Assembly: GCF_027158205.1 (NCBI RefSeq)
Contig: NZ_JAPVLU010000001.1
Span: 248,001 to 312,000 of the forward strand
Reading direction: 5' to 3'
Length of the DNA: 64,000 bases
Source of the DNA: Streptomyces sp. H39-S7
GTDB taxonomy: Bacteria > Actinomycetota > Actinomycetes > Streptomycetales > Streptomycetaceae
Part shown: one piece after another, positions 1 to 8,021 of the stretch
Position numbering within the stretch: the first letter of the stretch is position 1
How the letters are laid out: each line of letters opens with the position of its first letter
The notes under the pieces: generated by a model
Databases searched by the model: none
Seen by the model: only the letters and a program-made list of their open reading frames with translations
Told to the model about the DNA's origin: nothing
Position numbers and translations under genes: made by a program

Positions 1-823
1 GGAAGCCGAGGCCGAGGCCGACCAGAGTCAGTCCCGCCCCGAGCGGAAGCACGCTCACCGCACGGACGACGGAATCCCCGGCCTCCTGTTCGACGGCGGG
101 AGCGTCGGTCGGACGCACCGGAGCCGGCGCTTTCGGCAGCACCGGAAGCGGGACGACGAGCGCGGTGGACGACTGCGGCCCCACGGGCTCGTACTCCACG
201 GCGGCACCTGGGTCTTGAGGCGTGTCCTCGTCCGGGGGCTGGTACTGCGCTGCGATCAGTTCATCGCCGGAACCGGAACCTGAGCCGGAACCGGAGTCGG
301 GGTCGGTGACGTCCGAGCTGGAGGCGTCCGAGATGCCATGTGCCCCGTGATGCGGCTTCGAGGGCTTCGGCGTGGCCGGTTTCGTCGTGGCCGGTTTCGG
401 CTTGCCGGGCTTGGGCTTGCCAGGCTTCGGTTCGACGGGTTTCGGCTCGGCGGGCTTCGGTGTGCTGGGCTTCGGAAGACCGGGCTCCTGCGGCTGCGAT
501 GGCGGCGGCGGCCATGACGGCCACGACGGCCGCCCGGGTGACGCCGGGGGCGCGGGTATCGGGGGACGCGACGGCTCGGGCGGCACGTGCACCCTCGGCT
601 GCTTCGGCCACTCCGGCCACTCCGGAAGGCGCGGCAGTTTCGGCATCCGGGGCATCGCGGGGGGTATCACGGGCGGCTGTGCCGTGAGCGCGAGCCCGCC
701 CGGCACCGTCACGGTCACCGTCGCGTGGTCCTGTGCCGCCCACCCGGACCCGACCGGAAGGAGCAGCAGTGCTCCGGTCAGTACGGCTGCCGCCATCACT
801 CGCCCACCGGGTGCCGAACGCAA
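1..823 (-). CDS. Secreted proline-rich surface protein (3' end off window)
   Basis: I do not recognise a named family. The frame is open from a TTG at 823 (preceded by a GAGAGGGG-type ribosome site; ATG at 796 is an alternative) to the left edge without a stop, so the gene continues beyond base 1. The N-terminus is a signal peptide (hydrophobic stretch AVLTGALLLLPVGSGWAAQ). It is followed by a short VTVTVPGGL segment and then a long Pro-rich region: PEWPEWPKQP, then many K-P and T-P repeats such as KPGKPKPGKPKP. An acidic Ser/Gly linker comes next, then a hydrophobic stretch at the edge (VSVLPLGAGLTLVGLGLGF). That order suggests an exported, wall-spanning protein with a C-terminal membrane anchor. 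No LAXTG sortase motif is visible in the part present. Confidence 0.7.
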   Translation of the reverse strand, partial: MRSAPGGRVMAAAVLTGALLLLPVGSGWAAQDHATVTVTVPGGLALTAQPPVIPPAMPRMPKLPRLPEWPEWPKQPRVHVPPEPSRPPIPAPPASPGRPSWPSWPPPPSQPQEPGLPKPSTPKPAEPKPVEPKPGKPKPGKPKPATTKPATPKPSKPHHGAHGISDASSSDVTDPDSGSGSGSGSGDELIAAQYQPPDEDTPQDPGAAVEYEPVGPQSSTALVVPLPVLPKAPAPVRPTDAPAVEQEAGDSVVRAVSVLPLGAGLTLVGLGLGF

Positions 824-918
824 GACGCCCGCCCCTCTCAGCCACCGACTCCACTGTGAAACACAGCCTCACACAGGGGGTCAATTGCGGCATCTCGGGC
901 GGGCGTCGGAGGTCGAGC

Positions 919-953
919 GGTCAGAGCGACCGAGCTCCGACCGACCTCTGACC
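919..953. terminator. Possible hairpin terminator
   Basis: GGTCAGAG (919-926) pairs with CTCTGACC (946-953) around a further GC-rich inner stretch. It lies just past the 3' end of the quinone oxidoreductase gene on the minus strand. There is no T-run, so the call is weak. Confidence 0.35.
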
Positions 954-990
954 CGAGCTTGACCGGGCCCAGAGCGACCTCGGAGCGACC

Positions 991-1947
991 TCAGACCGTC
1001 AGGACGACCTTCCCGACGTGCGTACTGCCCTCGACGATCCGGTGCGCCTCGGCGGCCTCGGCCATCGGGACGGTACGGTCGACGACCGGCCGCACCGTAC
1101 CGGCCTCCAGCAGCGGCCAGACGTGTTCCCGCACGGCCGCCACGATCGCGGCCTTCTCGCCCAGCGGGCGCCCGCGCAGCGAGGTCGCGGCGACCGCCGC
1201 CCGCTTGGTGAGCAACTTGGCGAGGTTCAACTCGCCCTTGGCGCCGCCCTGCAGCCCGATGATGACGAGCCGGCCGTTGACCGCCAGCGCGTCCACGTTC
1301 CGTTCGAGGTACTTCGCGCCCATGATGTCGAGGATCACGTCGGCCGTGACCAGCTCCGCGAAGTCCTCCTCGCGGTAGTTGATCAGGATGTCCGCGCCCA
1401 GCTCCCGGCAGGCCGCCAGCTTCTCCGCGCTGCCGGCCGTCACCGCGACCTTGGCGCCGACCGCCTTCGCGAGCTGGATCGCCATGGTGCCGATACCGCT
1501 CGAACCGCCGTGGACCAGCAGCGTCTCGGCGGGGCGCAGGTGCGCGACCATAAAGACGTTGGACCATACGGTGCAGGCGACCTCGGGCAGCGCGGCCGCG
1601 GCCACCAGGTCGACGCCCTTGGGCACCGGCAGCAACTGTCCGACCGGCACGACGACCTTCTGCGCGTACCCGCCGCCGGCGAGCAGCGCGCACACCTCTT
1701 CGCCCACCGCCCAGCCGGAGACGCCGGGGCCGAGTCCGGAGATCCGGCCGGAACACTCCAGGCCCGGATACGGGGACGAGCCGGGCGGCGGGTCGTAGAA
1801 GCCCTGGCGCTGCAGCAGATCGGCGCGGTTGACGGCGCCGGCCACGACCTCGACCAGGACCTCGCCCGCGGCGGGTACGGGATCCGGGACCTCGGCCCAG
1901 ACGAGCGCCTCGGGTCCGCCGGCTTCGGGGATGGTGATCGCATACAT
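991..1947 (-). CDS. NAD(P)H:quinone oxidoreductase, PIG3-like MDR family
   Basis: The 318-residue protein is a zinc-independent medium-chain dehydrogenase/reductase. The N-terminal GroES-like part carries NRADLLQRQGFYDPPPG (about 40-56) and GLECSG (62-67), the signature of TP53I3/PIG3-type quinone reductases. The nucleotide-binding motif is GGSSGIG (147-153). It probably transfers hydride from NADPH to quinones in the cytoplasm. Length is normal for the family. It is followed 10 bp upstream (at 1958) by the potassium channel gene on the same strand, so the two may be cotranscribed. The physiological substrate cannot be read from sequence. Confidence 0.88.
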   Translation of the reverse strand: MYAITIPEAGGPEALVWAEVPDPVPAAGEVLVEVVAGAVNRADLLQRQGFYDPPPGSSPYPGLECSGRISGLGPGVSGWAVGEEVCALLAGGGYAQKVVVPVGQLLPVPKGVDLVAAAALPEVACTVWSNVFMVAHLRPAETLLVHGGSSGIGTMAIQLAKAVGAKVAVTAGSAEKLAACRELGADILINYREEDFAELVTADVILDIMGAKYLERNVDALAVNGRLVIIGLQGGAKGELNLAKLLTKRAAVAATSLRGRPLGEKAAIVAAVREHVWPLLEAGTVRPVVDRTVPMAEAAEAHRIVEGSTHVGKVVLTV

Positions 1948-1957
1948 GAGCGCGAGG

Positions 1958-3130
1958 CTACTCCCCGGACGGCAGGTCGGGGCCGGCGCGATGGATGGCG
2001 ATCAGACGATCCGCGAACTGCAGCGTCCCCGCTTCCGGGTCGTCGAAGCCCAGCAGCCGGTGGCCGCGCTTGATGGAGACGACGAGATCGGACACGTCCC
2101 GCGGCGCCCTGCCCACCTCGGCCTTGGTGACCGGCCGCTCGATGAGGTCGAGCCCGCTGCCGTACGTGATCAGGTCCTCCATCACCTGCCCCACGCTCGG
2201 GCTGAGCATCGACAGGCCGAGCAGCCGGCCGGCGGCGCTGGAGCTCGTGATCACCGCGTTCGCGCCGGACTGGCGCAGCAGCGGGGCGTTCTCCTCCTCG
2301 CGCACCGAGGCGACGATGTACGCGCGCTTGTTGAGCTGGCGCGCGGTCAGGGTGACCAGCACGGCGGTGTCGTCGCGCTGCGCGGCGATCACGATCTCCT
2401 TGGCGCGCTCGGCCTCGGCGCGCAGCAGCACGTCATTGCGCGTCGCGTCACCCACCACCCCGACGAAGCCCTCGGCGGTGGCCGCCTGGATCACCTTGGG
2501 GCTGGGGTCGACGATGACGATCTTCTCGACCGCGATCCCCCGGCCGAGCAGCGTCTGCGCGGCGGACCGGCCCTTGGTGCCGTATCCGACGATGACGATG
2601 TGGTCGCGCAAGGTGGACCTCCAGCGTTTGAGCCGCCATAGCTCGCGGGTGCGCTCGGTGAGCACTTCGAGGGTCGTGCCGACCAGGATGATCAGGAAGA
2701 TGACGCGCAGCGGCGTCACCAGGAAGACGTTGCACAGCCGCGCGGTGACGCTGTACGGGACGATGTCGCCGTAGCCGGTCGTCGAGAGCGTGACCGTTGC
2801 GTAGTAGAGCGCGTCGAGGAACGAGACGGTGTCGTCGGCGTTGTCGTGGTAGCCGCCGCGGTCCAGATAGACGATGAGGACCGTGGCCAGCAGGACGAGC
2901 AGCGCCATCGCCAGCCGGCGGGACACCTGGACCAGCGGGCCGATGGCCTGCCGGGGGAACATCACCCGGTAGGCGAGACTGCCCGGGCTGTCGTGGTCGG
3001 CGGAATGACCGCCGCGGTGTTCGCTCCAGCCGTGGTCGTCGGCCTGGTTGTGGGCGGGGTCACCACCGGAGTGGTCGTCGGAATCGCCGTCCGCCCGGCC
3101 CGCGGCGGCGTCGTGGCGGGGCAGTTTCAA
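1958..3130 (-). CDS. Two-TM potassium channel with RCK (TrkA-N) domain
   Basis: The 390-residue protein has a His/Asp-rich cytoplasmic N-terminus (residues 1-50), a first TM segment (about 73-89), a pore loop with the K+ selectivity filter TTGYGD (117-122) and a second TM (about 139-155). A cytoplasmic Rossmann/RCK domain starts at IVIVGYGTKG (178-187) and a TrkA-C-like tail follows. The architecture is that of MthK/Kch-type ligand-gated K+ channels. The best start is TTG at 3130 with GAGGTGAAG ahead of it. The His-rich leader (several HD, DH and HH pairs) is unusual and could bind metal, but that is speculation. Confidence 0.9.
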   Translation of the reverse strand: MKLPRHDAAAGRADGDSDDHSGGDPAHNQADDHGWSEHRGGHSADHDSPGSLAYRVMFPRQAIGPLVQVSRRLAMALLVLLATVLIVYLDRGGYHDNADDTVSFLDALYYATVTLSTTGYGDIVPYSVTARLCNVFLVTPLRVIFLIILVGTTLEVLTERTRELWRLKRWRSTLRDHIVIVGYGTKGRSAAQTLLGRGIAVEKIVIVDPSPKVIQAATAEGFVGVVGDATRNDVLLRAEAERAKEIVIAAQRDDTAVLVTLTARQLNKRAYIVASVREEENAPLLRQSGANAVITSSSAAGRLLGLSMLSPSVGQVMEDLITYGSGLDLIERPVTKAEVGRAPRDVSDLVVSIKRGHRLLGFDDPEAGTLQFADRLIAIHRAGPDLPSGE

Positions 3131-3179
3131 CGGACTTCACCTCGTGGCACTTGTCATTCCCGTAACTGTCGGGCCGATA

Positions 3180-4616
3180 TCAGCAACCCGCGGTCCCCCA
3201 TCCGAGGTCGAGCACGGCCGTCTCCTGCCCGGCCACCGCGCCGCCGGGCGGAATGACCGCCAGCCCGTCGGCGGTGGCCAGGCCCCGCAGCATGGCGGGG
3301 CCGTGGAAACGCAGCGGGACGACGGCCGATTCGTCGTCGAAGAGGACCGGCACCAGCCGCGTGTCGGTCGGATGGCCGGGCACGTCGGCGGTGAGTGCCG
3401 CGGTGTACGGGGCCGGGACCGGACGGCCGGCGAGCATGCGCAGCAGGGGAGCGGCGAGGGTGATGACGCCGGAGACCGCCGCCAGCGGATTGCCCGGCAG
3501 CCCCACGAGGTGGCCGCCCCCGGGGAGTTCGGCCAGCAGCATGGGGTGGCCCGGTCGTACGGCGACCCCGTCGACGAGCAGTTTCGCGCCCAGCGACCGC
3601 AGGACGGGGTGGACGTGGTCGACCGGTCCGCCCGCCGTCCCACCGGTGGTGACCAGCAGATCGGCGGTGGTCCCGCTGATCGCGGCTGTGAGGGCGCCGA
3701 CCTCGTCGACGACGCGCCGGGTGCCGGTCACCTCGGCGCCGAGCGCCTCCAGCCACGGCGCCAGCATCGGGCCGAGGGCGTCGCGGACGAATCCGGCGTG
3801 GGGGAGTCCGTGGTCGAGCAGCTCGTCGCCGAGGATCAGCACCTCCACCCGGGGGCGGGTGATGACGCGCAGTTCGTCGTACCCGGCGGCCGCCGCGAGA
3901 CCCAGCACGGCGGGGGTGACGACGACGCCGGGGGAGAGCAGTTCGTCGCCGCCTCGGCACTCCTGGGCGCGCGGGCGCACGTCCTGGCCGGGGGTGGGCG
4001 CGCCGCGGGTGGCGTACAGCAGCTCGCCGTCGGTGCGCCGTTCGGTCCGGCCGTGCTCGTTGCGGATGATCGCGGTGGCGCCGGGCGGGAGCGCCGCGCC
4101 GGTCGCGATCGCGATGGCGTGGCCGTCGAGCAGCGCGACGCCGGGCCGCTGGCCGGCGAGGAGCTGCCGGGTCTCCAGCCGCCAGGGGCCGGGGCCGGCC
4201 ACGGCCCAGCCGTCCATCGCCGAGGTGTCGAAGGACGGCAGGTCGGTCAGGGCGGTGAGGGGGGCGGCGAGCGCGTGACCGAGCGCTCCGGCGAGCGGCC
4301 GGCTGACGGCGGGCAGCCGCCGACCCGCGGCGCGCGCGGCTCTGCGGGCCTCGGGCCAGGTGTGGTCGTGGTGCCGGGGTGAGGGCTCGGTCTCGGCTGT
4401 TTCAGTCCCGGGCTCGGGCGCGGGACCGGGTTTCACCTTGCCGGTGTCCAGACCCACGGTGGCGAGGGGGTCGAGGCTGGGGGTCCGGTCGGGGCCCGGG
4501 TGGGGGTGGGGACGGTCCCCGTGCCCGGCCGCGTACCCGCCGGCGGTCCTGCCCTCGTTGGCGAGCATCAGCGCTTCGCCCATCGCGTTGAGGGCGGCCG
4601 CCTCCTGATCCGTCAT
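3180..4616 (-). CDS. moeA: Molybdopterin molybdenumtransferase MoeA
   Basis: MoeA inserts molybdate into adenylylated molybdopterin, the last step of molybdenum cofactor synthesis, in the cytoplasm. The 478-residue protein has the MoeA signature MDGWAVAG (134-141), the GTP/MPT-binding LLVTTGGTAGG stretch of the MogA-like domain and GLPGNPLAAVSG further on, then the C-terminal beta domain. The first ~85 residues are an extra low-complexity, His/Pro-rich extension not seen in E. coli MoeA. The ATG at 4616 overlaps the stop of the upstream DUF6457 gene (ATGA), which fixes the start and indicates translational coupling. Confidence 0.92.
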   Translation of the reverse strand: MTDQEAAALNAMGEALMLANEGRTAGGYAAGHGDRPHPHPGPDRTPSLDPLATVGLDTGKVKPGPAPEPGTETAETEPSPRHHDHTWPEARRAARAAGRRLPAVSRPLAGALGHALAAPLTALTDLPSFDTSAMDGWAVAGPGPWRLETRQLLAGQRPGVALLDGHAIAIATGAALPPGATAIIRNEHGRTERRTDGELLYATRGAPTPGQDVRPRAQECRGGDELLSPGVVVTPAVLGLAAAAGYDELRVITRPRVEVLILGDELLDHGLPHAGFVRDALGPMLAPWLEALGAEVTGTRRVVDEVGALTAAISGTTADLLVTTGGTAGGPVDHVHPVLRSLGAKLLVDGVAVRPGHPMLLAELPGGGHLVGLPGNPLAAVSGVITLAAPLLRMLAGRPVPAPYTAALTADVPGHPTDTRLVPVLFDDESAVVPLRFHGPAMLRGLATADGLAVIPPGGAVAGQETAVLDLGWGTAGC

Positions 4617-4900
4617 CCGGCCGGGCTCCCTGCTGCGGAAGGCCCGGTATCGCTGCCTTTGGCGGCCTCGGCGGACCAGCGTTCGGCGAGTTCGGCTGCC
4701 TTGCGGGCAGCGTTGCGCACTTCCTCGGGGCCGCCCCCGGACTGGGCGGCGGCATAGCCGACCAGAAACGTGGTCAGCGGGGCGGCGGGGCGGGCGACAC
4801 CATGCGCGGCATCGCGGGCGAGGTCGAGGAGGACCGTGGTGTCGACCTCGAGCTCGATCCCCAGTTCGGCCTTGGCTGCGGCGATCCATTCATCCAACAC
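4613..4900 (-). CDS. DUF6457-type small protein in molybdenum cofactor operon
   Basis: This 95-residue protein begins (M)LDEWIAAAKAELGI from a GTG at 4900 and contains LLDLARDAAHGVARPAAPLTTFLVGYAAA. I recognise it as the DUF6457 family, which often lies between mobA and moeA in actinobacteria. Its biochemical role is not established. It is predicted to be helical and cytoplasmic, with no cofactor motif. Its stop overlaps the moeA start by four bases, so it is almost certainly made together with MoeA and may assist cofactor synthesis (inference from context only). Confidence 0.8.
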   Translation of the reverse strand: MLDEWIAAAKAELGIELEVDTTVLLDLARDAAHGVARPAAPLTTFLVGYAAAQSGGGPEEVRNAARKAAELAERWSAEAAKGSDTGPSAAGSPAG

Positions 4901-4941
4901 ACGCCCATCGTCCCCGATGCGTGGCCCATCGCCGCGCAGGC

Positions 4942-5535
4942 TCACCCCTGCTCCAGTCGCGCCCGTGCGGCGGCCACGTCGTCCCAGGTGTCGCAGTCGA
5001 AGGAATCCGAACCCGAGGGGTCCGGCAGTCGGTGCAGCCGCAGCTCCTCGGCGAGCAGCCGCAGCGGCAGCCCGACGAGCGTGCCGTGCTCGGTGGCGAT
5101 CAGCGCCAGCCCCCGGCGCAGGTCCTCCGTGCGGTAGGCCGCGGCCAGCGGCTGGTCCCGGCCGGACGGATCGGTCAGCACGACGCCGTCCGCGTCCTCG
5201 GCGTCCCGCAGCGCCTCGCGCAGGGCGTCCCCCGTCGCCCGGGTCAGGAACGGCATGTCGGCGGCGAAGACCAGCACTGTGTCCGAGCCGACCCGCACCA
5301 GACCGGCGGCGAGGGCGGGCAGCGGTCCGCCGCCCGGCGGATCCTCCCGCGTCCACAGCACCGGACGCCCGGTGGGCCGGCGCGGGCCGACGACCACCGT
5401 GGCGACAGCGCCCTCGCACGCTTCCAGCACCCGGTCGAGGAGCGGCCGCCCCGCGACGTCCAACCCCGGCTTGTCCGCCCCGCCCAGGCGCCTGGCGGCG
5501 CCGCCCGCCAGCACCACGGCGTCATGTGCACTCAT
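4942..5535 (-). CDS. mobA: Molybdenum cofactor guanylyltransferase MobA-like
   Basis: The 197-residue protein is a nucleotidyltransferase with the N-terminal nucleotide-binding signature VVLAGGAARRLGGADK (about 6-21). Downstream are FAADMPFL, the metal-binding aspartate segment of the family, and GRDQPLAAAYR, which contacts substrate. MobA attaches GMP to Mo-molybdopterin to give the guanine dinucleotide cofactor. The start at 5535 (MSAHDAVVLAGG) is chosen because the family begins a few residues before the LAGG motif. It sits 41 bp upstream of the DUF6457 gene in the same operon. The position next to moeA supports MobA over other NTP transferases. Confidence 0.85.
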   Translation of the reverse strand: MSAHDAVVLAGGAARRLGGADKPGLDVAGRPLLDRVLEACEGAVATVVVGPRRPTGRPVLWTREDPPGGGPLPALAAGLVRVGSDTVLVFAADMPFLTRATGDALREALRDAEDADGVVLTDPSGRDQPLAAAYRTEDLRRGLALIATEHGTLVGLPLRLLAEELRLHRLPDPSGSDSFDCDTWDDVAAARARLEQG

Positions 5536-5616
5536 GCCGCGCAGTATGCCGTGAGGCCCCGGCCGACGGTTCTCCACGGTTCTCCACGGACCCGAAGCGC
5601 GGGCAGGGCCACTCGG

Positions 5617-6999
5617 TCAGACAGCGGCGAGCAGCACCGCCGGCTGTTCCACGCAGTCGGCGACGAACCGCAGGAAGCCGCCCGCCGTACCGCCGTCGCA
5701 CACCCGGTGGTCGAACGTGAACGACAGCTGGACGACCTTGCGTACGGCCAGCTCCCCCTGGTGGACCCAGGGTTTGGCAGCTATCCGGCCGACCCCGAGC
5801 ATCGCGGCCTCGGGGTGGTTGATGATCGGCGTCGAGCCGTCGACACCGAACACTCCGTAGTTGTTGAGGGTGAACGTGCCGCCGGTGAGGTCCGCGGGGG
5901 TGAGCCGGCCGTTGCGGGCCGCCTCGGTGAGCCGGGCGATCTCCGCCGACAGGTCCGTGGTGGTCCGCGCCTGGGCGTCCTTGACGACCGGGACCATCAG
6001 CCCGCGTTCCGTCTGCGCGGCGAAGCCGATGTGCACGGCGGGCAGCCGCACGATCTCGTTCCGCTCGGTGTCGACGGTGGCGTTGAGCTCCGGATACCGC
6101 GCCAGCGCCGCCGTACAGATCCGCGCGAGCAGCGCGAGCACGGACACCTTCGGTCCGCCTCCCGCGTTCATCGCGGTCCGGGCGGCGAGGAGTTCCGTGG
6201 CGTCGGCGTCCACCCAGCAGGTCGCGTCGGGTATCTCCCGGCGGCTGCGGCTGAGCTTCTCGGCCACCGCTCCCCGTATCCCGCGCAACGGCACCCGCTC
6301 CCCCGCCACGGCGACGGCCGGTCCGGCCGTCGCGGCCGCGGCCGGTTCCGCCGTGCCGGCGCTTGCCTCGGCGACCGCCCGCTCGACGTCCGCGCGCAGG
6401 ATCAGTCCGTCCGGTCCCGAGCCCGTCAGGGACCGCAGATCGAGCTGGTTCTCCCGCGCGATCCGCCGCACCAGCGGCGAGATGACCGCCACGGGACCGT
6501 CGACGGACGACGTCTCCCGTACGGGAACGGGGACGGAGGCCGGGACGGGGTTGGAGGCGGGCACGGGCGCCGGCCGCTCAGCTGGTGCCGGACGCCCGGT
6601 GGCGGCAGCCACCGGCCGGACCCGGCGGCGCCGGGCCCCGGGCGCGGTCGTGCCGTAGCCGACCAGGACGTTGCCGGAACCCTCGGTCGCGCCGCCGTCA
6701 GCGGAAGCGGTACCCCCACCGGCAGAGCCGCCGGTGGCGCCGGCGCCCATCGCGGGTCCGACCGCCACCGTGATCAGGGGGCGCCCCACGGCCAGCGATT
6801 CGCCTTCCGCGCCGTACCGGGCGGTGACGACCCCGCCGTAGGGGCACGGAACCTCGACCACGGCCTTGGCCGTTTCGACCTCGACGACCGGCTGGTCGAT
6901 GGCGACGACCTCGCCGACCTGCACCAGCCAGCGGACGATCTCCGCCTCGGTCAGCCCCTCTCCCAGGTCGGGGAGGGTGAACTCCTTCACGACGGCCAT
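5617..6999 (-). CDS. bkdC: Branched-chain 2-oxoacid dehydrogenase E2 (acyltransferase)
   Basis: The E2 core transfers the acyl group from lipoamide to CoA. The 460-residue protein has one N-terminal lipoyl domain with the lipoylated lysine K45 in VETAKAVVEV. A long Ala/Pro/Gly linker follows, then a peripheral-subunit-binding domain (ISPLVRRIARENQLDLRSLTGSGPDGLILRADV with its usual spacing) and the catalytic domain ending in SFTFDHRVCDGG, where the His and Asp are the acyltransferase residues. The start at 6999 overlaps the E1beta stop by one base (TGATG). No E3 gene is present here, so lipoamide dehydrogenase must come from another locus. Confidence 0.93.
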   Translation of the reverse strand: MAVVKEFTLPDLGEGLTEAEIVRWLVQVGEVVAIDQPVVEVETAKAVVEVPCPYGGVVTARYGAEGESLAVGRPLITVAVGPAMGAGATGGSAGGGTASADGGATEGSGNVLVGYGTTAPGARRRRVRPVAAATGRPAPAERPAPVPASNPVPASVPVPVRETSSVDGPVAVISPLVRRIARENQLDLRSLTGSGPDGLILRADVERAVAEASAGTAEPAAAATAGPAVAVAGERVPLRGIRGAVAEKLSRSRREIPDATCWVDADATELLAARTAMNAGGGPKVSVLALLARICTAALARYPELNATVDTERNEIVRLPAVHIGFAAQTERGLMVPVVKDAQARTTTDLSAEIARLTEAARNGRLTPADLTGGTFTLNNYGVFGVDGSTPIINHPEAAMLGVGRIAAKPWVHQGELAVRKVVQLSFTFDHRVCDGGTAGGFLRFVADCVEQPAVLLAAV

Positions 7000-8021
7000 C
7001 AGCGCGCCTCCCACTGGAGCCGGCCGACCGCGTCCAGGATCCGGTCCACGCTGGGCAGGTGGTGCCGCTCCAGCATCGGCGGCGGATACGGGATGTCGAA
7101 GCCGGCGACCCGCAGAACCGGTGCTTCCAGATGGTGGAAGCAGCGCTCGGTGACCCGGGCCGCGATCTCCGCGCCCGCGCCGCCGAATCCGGCGGACTCG
7201 TGCACGACGACCGCCCGGCCCGTCCTGCGCACCGCTGCCGCGACCGTCTCGTCGTCGAACGGGACCAGGCTGCGCAGGTCCAGGACTTCGAGGTCCCAGC
7301 CCTCCTCGCGGGCCGCTTCCGCGGCCTCGAGGCAGACCGGCAGGGAGGGGCCGTACGTGATGAGGGTGGCGCTGCGTCCCGGGCGCCGCACGACAGCGCG
7401 CCCTATCGGCTCCACCGCGGCCGGCTCGTCCGCGTTCCAGTCGTCCTTGGACCAGTAGAGCCGCTTCGGCTCCAGGAAGACCACCGGGTCGTCCGAGGCG
7501 ATGGCGGCCCGCAGCAGCCCGTACGCGTCCCCGACCGTCGCCGGGGTGACCACGTGCAGGCCGGGTGTGTGCAGGTAGTACGCCTCCGAGGAGTCGCTGT
7601 GGTGCTCCACACCGCCGATTCCGCCGCCGTAGGGCACCCGGATCGTGATCGGCAGCGGCACCGCCCCGCGGGTGCGGTTGCGCATCTTGGCCACATGGCT
7701 GATCAGCTGCTCGAAGGAGGGGTAGGCGAAGGCGTCGAACTGCATCTCGACGACCGGGCGCAGCCCGTACATCGCCATGCCGATCGCGGTGCCGAGGATC
7801 CCCGCCTCGGCGAGCGGCGTGTCGGTACAGCGGGTCTCGCCGAATTCTTTGGTGAGGCCGTCCGTGATCCGGAAGACGCCGCCGAGGGCCCCGACGTCCT
7901 CGCCGAGTACGTGCACGGCCGGATCCGCGGCCATGGCGTCCCGCAGTGCCCGGTTGAGCGCTTGCGCCATGGTGGCGGGCTTGCGCGCGGTGGTGGGGGC
8001 GGGGGCGGTCGCGGTGCTCAT
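6999..8021 (-). CDS. bkdB: Branched-chain 2-oxoacid dehydrogenase E1 beta
   Basis: The 340-residue protein is a transketolase-like beta subunit: MAQALNRALRDAMAADPAVHVLGEDVGALGGVFRIT near the start, then DTPLAEAGILGTAIGMAMYGLRPVVEMQFDAF, and a C-terminal transketolase domain (DLEVLDLRSLVPFDDETV, VVHESAGFGGAGAEIAA). With E1alpha it decarboxylates the 2-oxoacids of Val, Leu and Ile using thiamine diphosphate, giving starter units for branched fatty acids and precursors of polyketides. Its start overlaps the E1alpha stop by four bases (ATGA). Length matches the family. Confidence 0.94.
   Translation of the reverse strand: MSTATAPAPTTARKPATMAQALNRALRDAMAADPAVHVLGEDVGALGGVFRITDGLTKEFGETRCTDTPLAEAGILGTAIGMAMYGLRPVVEMQFDAFAYPSFEQLISHVAKMRNRTRGAVPLPITIRVPYGGGIGGVEHHSDSSEAYYLHTPGLHVVTPATVGDAYGLLRAAIASDDPVVFLEPKRLYWSKDDWNADEPAAVEPIGRAVVRRPGRSATLITYGPSLPVCLEAAEAAREEGWDLEVLDLRSLVPFDDETVAAAVRRTGRAVVVHESAGFGGAGAEIAARVTERCFHHLEAPVLRVAGFDIPYPPPMLERHHLPSVDRILDAVGRLQWEAR

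Noticed and set aside
261..893. Minus-strand frame overlapping the proline-rich gene
   Set aside because: Arg/Ala-rich shadow. The neighbouring frame has a signal peptide, KP repeats and a TM-like end.
4921..7458. Long plus-strand frame opposite mobA and bkdC
   Set aside because: Both opposite genes have full motifs; the plus frame is low complexity and shows no start signal.
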